This document shows, one piece after another, positions 5,569-7,864 of a stretch of 7,864 nucleotides of DNA; within the stretch, counting starts at the first letter, position 1; each line of letters starts with the position of its first letter. The DNA is from Caryophanales bacterium UBA6414 (lineage in GTDB: Bacteria; Bacillota_I; Bacilli_A; RF39; UBA660). The stretch is taken from NCBI GenBank assembly GCA_002438545.1, contig DJPK01000066.1, positions 1 to 7,864 on the forward strand. The letters run 5' to 3'. A program made the translations under genes and the position numbers. Below the pieces are notes generated by a model. The model was not told where the DNA came from and made no database searches. It saw nothing but the letters and a program-made list of their open reading frames with translations.

Positions 5569-7365
5569 TTATTTTCTACGTAATTTTTTTGTTATTTCTT
5601 TTGCTAATTCTTTATATTTAATTTTACTATCCAAAAAACCATCAATATCTAATTTAGAGTATATATTTTGTTTTGACTTTGGACATATAATTATTATCTT
5701 ATCAGTATTTTTTTCGTTAACCCTAATTTTCTCAACTATTTCTTTGCACGATGTACCTTCAATGTTATCGTTTATTACTATCAAATCAAATGTGTCTCTA
5801 TTTCTGATTTTTTGAAGTAATTCTACTCCATGTCTACAATACTCGGCTTTAATGTTATTTTCATATAGTACTCTATCGATGCTACTTTGAATATTTTGCC
5901 AATTCTTGTCTGCAATATATATATTCTTTCTATTGTTAATAATATTTTTATATTCAAAGTTGTTATCAATATCTGGTATTTTCTGATCAAGGACAATTGT
6001 TATTTTTGTACCTATATTCTCTTCACTTTCTAGTAACATCGTTCCACCAATATTTTCAGTTAACTTTTTTACCACCACTAATGGAGCATCACTTTTATCA
6101 AATTCATCGATGATTTCATCACTATAATTATTACTATTAAATATGTTATTTATTTTTGAAGAAGACATTCCCATACCCGAGTCTTCAATAGTTATTAGCA
6201 ATCTACAAACATCTCTTTTTACTATTGGATAAACCGTTAAGTCAATAAAACCTTTTTTAGTGTATTTTATGGAATTGTTTAAAATAGAATTAATAATTTG
6301 CTTTAATCTTACTGCATCACCATACAAATAATTTGGGATGTCATTTGAAACATTAACTATAAAATTTATATTATTTGATATTATACTTTTATATTTAATT
6401 TGCAATTGCTTAATGAGTCTTTTTAAGTCATACTCATCTGTATAAACAGGTATTCTTTTCAAATCAATATTTGATATATCTAATATATTATTTATCATTG
6501 ATTCTGTTTTATTAGTTTCACTTGTAATTTCTGAAAGGCAATCATCTATATTGACACGATTATCATGATATTCTCTAATATTTTTTCGAATATTTGTTAA
6601 AGAGTTCCTTAGTCCCTGAACTATGTCATATATAAAAAAAGTGTTTTTTTCATTATTTTTATTGACGATATTTTTATTTTTTATAATTTCTTCAACCATT
6701 TTCATATCAGGATTTTCAATTGTGAAGTACATTAATAACATTATATATGTTTCAACTGATGTCATTAATAGCAAGCCTGGATTTAACATTTGAAAATACA
6801 TTGAGACTGTTCCAATAACTAAAAATACAAATACTGGTAGATATTTTTTTGATTTTAAATTTTTAAAGTTTTTTACCATACAGTAAAGCATAATTATTAT
6901 TATAAATGTAGATATTGCATAAGTGAATTGCACACTTGGCCCTTCGGTATATCTTACCGCAAAATCGTTTTCAATTACTAGTTTAATTGGCAAGATAAAG
7001 ATAATTATTGTTGAAATCCAATAACAAATGGATAATACTATTTGAGCTTTTCTTTTAATTCTTGAGACGTATTCTTTTTCATGGGAGATAACAAAAATAT
7101 ATACAGCGAATATAACAGCCCATGTGACGATATAAACTAAATATAATTTTAATATAATGTTACTTAATACTTGATGCTTGTCATGAGTATATGCCGCAAA
7201 TGTACAGCAAAACTCTATTATTAAGCCAAAATAGTTTGTTGTTATTAACCATGAATATAGTCTTGTTTCTACAGTATTAATATGTTCTCTATAAAAAAAC
7301 ATTAAAAGAATTAATGTACTAACAACGATAGCGCTTATCGGAAAAAATATACCACTACCCATCAT
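5569..7365 (-). CDS. Seven-helix membrane hybrid histidine kinase-like protein, probably a pseudokinase
   Basis: This 598-residue protein has about seven membrane helices (near residues 5-24, 37-57, 71-94, 107-126, 146-165, 175-194 and 197-215), then TIENPD (215-220), a dimerisation helix pair (about 243-300), a HATPase-like domain (about 315-460) and a C-terminal receiver-like domain (about 479-598). This is the order of a hybrid sensor kinase. Key residues are changed. The H-box aligns without gaps as FIYDIVQGLRNSL, so Gln250 replaces the phospho-accepting His. The G1 box is kept (D395, G397, G399) and N364 and K367 of the N-box remain, but all glycines of the lid are gone (K424, D426, P428). 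In the receiver, N532 replaces the acceptor Asp, one of the two acidic residues is lost (A485-D486-K487), and the conserved Thr and Lys positions are C561 and S580. It is probably a membrane-anchored binding or scaffold protein rather than a phosphotransferase. No response regulator is adjacent. The start, with a second ATG right after it, is supported by GGAG at 7375-7378. Confidence 0.9.
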   Translation of the reverse strand: MMGSGIFFPISAIVVSTLILLMFFYREHINTVETRLYSWLITTNYFGLIIEFCCTFAAYTHDKHQVLSNIILKLYLVYIVTWAVIFAVYIFVISHEKEYVSRIKRKAQIVLSICYWISTIIIFILPIKLVIENDFAVRYTEGPSVQFTYAISTFIIIIMLYCMVKNFKNLKSKKYLPVFVFLVIGTVSMYFQMLNPGLLLMTSVETYIMLLMYFTIENPDMKMVEEIIKNKNIVNKNNEKNTFFIYDIVQGLRNSLTNIRKNIREYHDNRVNIDDCLSEITSETNKTESMINNILDISNIDLKRIPVYTDEYDLKRLIKQLQIKYKSIISNNINFIVNVSNDIPNYLYGDAVRLKQIINSILNNSIKYTKKGFIDLTVYPIVKRDVCRLLITIEDSGMGMSSSKINNIFNSNNYSDEIIDEFDKSDAPLVVVKKLTENIGGTMLLESEENIGTKITIVLDQKIPDIDNNFEYKNIINNRKNIYIADKNWQNIQSSIDRVLYENNIKAEYCRHGVELLQKIRNRDTFDLIVINDNIEGTSCKEIVEKIRVNEKNTDKIIIICPKSKQNIYSKLDIDGFLDSKIKYKELAKEITKKLRRK

Positions 7366-7369
7366 AATC

Positions 7370-7378
7370 TCACACTCC
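7370..7378 (-). promoter_or_regulatory. Ribosome binding site of the kinase-like gene
   Basis: GGAGTGTGA precedes ATGATG at 7365-7360. The first ATG is preferred because it sits nine bases after GGAG. The same nine bases precede the starts of both histidine phosphatase genes. Confidence 0.75.
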
Positions 7379-7382
7379 TACT

Positions 7383-7394
7383 ATTATAAGTATA
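7383..7394 (-). promoter_or_regulatory. Possible -10 elements for the kinase-like gene
   Basis: TATACT (7394-7389) and TATAAT (7388-7383) are adjacent between the upstream terminator and the gene. The nearer one would place the start of transcription inside the ribosome binding site, so TATACT is the better candidate. No clear -35 is visible; the expected place falls in the terminator hairpin. The call is weak. Confidence 0.35.
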
Positions 7395-7398
7395 ACAT

Positions 7399-7432
7399 AA
7401 AAAAGAGATTTTTTGCTCTAAAATCTCTTTTT
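7399..7432 (-). terminator. Intrinsic terminator of the AMP-binding enzyme gene
   Basis: A perfect 13-bp inverted repeat (arms 7400-7412 and 7420-7432, core AGAGAT/ATCTCT) surrounds a 7-nt loop. On the minus strand it ends in a run of six T residues (7404-7399), part of which also pairs in the stem. It begins directly after the stop codon at 7434, and isolates the kinase-like gene from upstream transcription. Confidence 0.88.
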
Positions 7433-7433
7433 G

Positions 7434-7864
7434 TTATAAAGTTAATTTTTTTGTATTTTTTTTCTCTCTATTATACTCATCGTTAGCAATTGTTTCTAAA
7501 GAGCCGTAATCTATTTTATCGGCCTTTGTTCGAGGTAATTTATCTACAAAATCAATACTAGTTGGTATTTCATATGGTTTTAATTGAAACTTTTCACCTA
7601 AAGCGGAAACTAATTGGGCAGTACATTTACTTAATATATAATTTCTTGTTTCCTCAGTAGGTTCAATACCCGGTTTTAAAACAATGAAAGCTTTGCCAGT
7701 ATATAGCATTTCATCATTTGGCTTTTTAACAACTGCACAAGTTTCAACAACATCTATTAAAGAAATTATATTTTGGACATAATCACAGTATATTTTATTT
7801 AATGTTGATATAATATAAAATCTTGAAGCTCGACCGGTTAAAGTAAAATATCCTTCTTTATCTA
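7434..7864 (-). CDS. AMP-binding adenylating enzyme, C-terminal part only (N-terminus outside the window)
   Basis: The reading frame is open to the right edge of the window, giving 142 visible residues that form the mobile C-terminal domain of an acyl/aryl adenylating enzyme (ANL superfamily). These enzymes activate a carboxylate with ATP as an acyl-AMP and pass it to CoA or a carrier. The fragment opens with GYFTLTGRASRF, matching the A8 hinge motif around the conserved GR. It ends with LPRTKADKIDY (visible residues 109-119), the A10 motif with the catalytic lysine K116. A basic tail follows. After the GR, the usual glycine (IKxxG) and glutamate positions are not conserved, so the subfamily (fatty acyl-CoA ligase, DltA-like or other) cannot be decided. 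The Met at 7709 is internal: homology to the family begins upstream of it. A strong terminator follows directly. Confidence 0.88.
   Translation of the reverse strand, partial: DKEGYFTLTGRASRFYIISTLNKIYCDYVQNIISLIDVVETCAVVKKPNDEMLYTGKAFIVLKPGIEPTEETRNYILSKCTAQLVSALGEKFQLKPYEIPTSIDFVDKLPRTKADKIDYGSLETIANDEYNREKKNTKKLTL

Noticed and set aside
6550..6580. His267 of the kinase-like protein as the phospho-acceptor
   Set aside because: It lies 17 residues after the H-box position, in the linker after the first helix (IREYHDNR), and the gap-free alignment of LRNSL places Gln250 at the acceptor site.
7399..7432. The inverted repeat as an operator or a bidirectional terminator
   Set aside because: Its position right after a stop codon and the T-run on the minus strand explain it as a terminator; no plus-strand gene runs into it from the left, so the second direction has no evident use.
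7434..7709. A separate 91-residue gene starting at the ATG at 7709
   Set aside because: The frame is open upstream to the window edge and encodes the A8 region of the same adenylating enzyme, so this Met is internal.

Overview
The window is AT-rich DNA (well under one third G+C by eye) in which every convincing gene lies on the minus strand. Codon choice (TTA, AGA, ATA), AGGAGG-type ribosome binding sites, sigma-A-type promoters and small intrinsic terminators point to a low-GC Bacillota or Mycoplasmatota-like bacterium, possibly one of the uncultured gut Bacilli. That placement is an inference: there is no rRNA or other marker here. All Trp codons I checked are TGG, and the six visible stops are TAA (five) and TAG (one).

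In the direction of transcription (right to left), the layout is as follows. (1) At 7864-7434 is the C-terminal end of an AMP-binding adenylating enzyme that starts outside the window, closed by a strong hairpin terminator at 7399-7432. (2) At 7365-5569 is an orphan seven-helix membrane protein with the layout of a hybrid histidine kinase. Its phospho-accepting His and Asp positions and its glycine-rich lid are all substituted, so it looks like a pseudokinase. (3) At 5509-5306 is a 67-residue protein of unknown function behind a perfect consensus promoter (TTGACA, 17 bp, TATAAT), ended by a hairpin terminator at 5261-5297. (4) At 5219-2274 is smc, the chromosome condensin ATPase, shorter than usual at 981 residues with both coiled-coil arms trimmed. 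(5) At 2249-1611 and 1611-979 are two tandem histidine phosphatase paralogues. (6) At 953-1 is a largely helical protein of unknown function that runs off the left edge.

smc, the two phosphatases and the unknown protein are spaced 24 nt, -1 nt and 25 nt apart with no terminator between them, so they probably form one operon from a promoter near 5244. The usual Bacillus order (rnc before smc, ftsY after) is absent. The two phosphatases share a 45-bp block, one mismatch apart, covering the ribosome binding site and first ten codons. In the downstream copy this block also encodes the end of the upstream protein.

The most interesting items are the degenerate hybrid kinase, the consensus promoter in front of an unknown small protein, the repeated translation-start block, and the short-armed SMC in an unusual operon. 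No CRISPR array, insertion sequence, tRNA or rRNA was seen. No gap between genes exceeds 90 bases.
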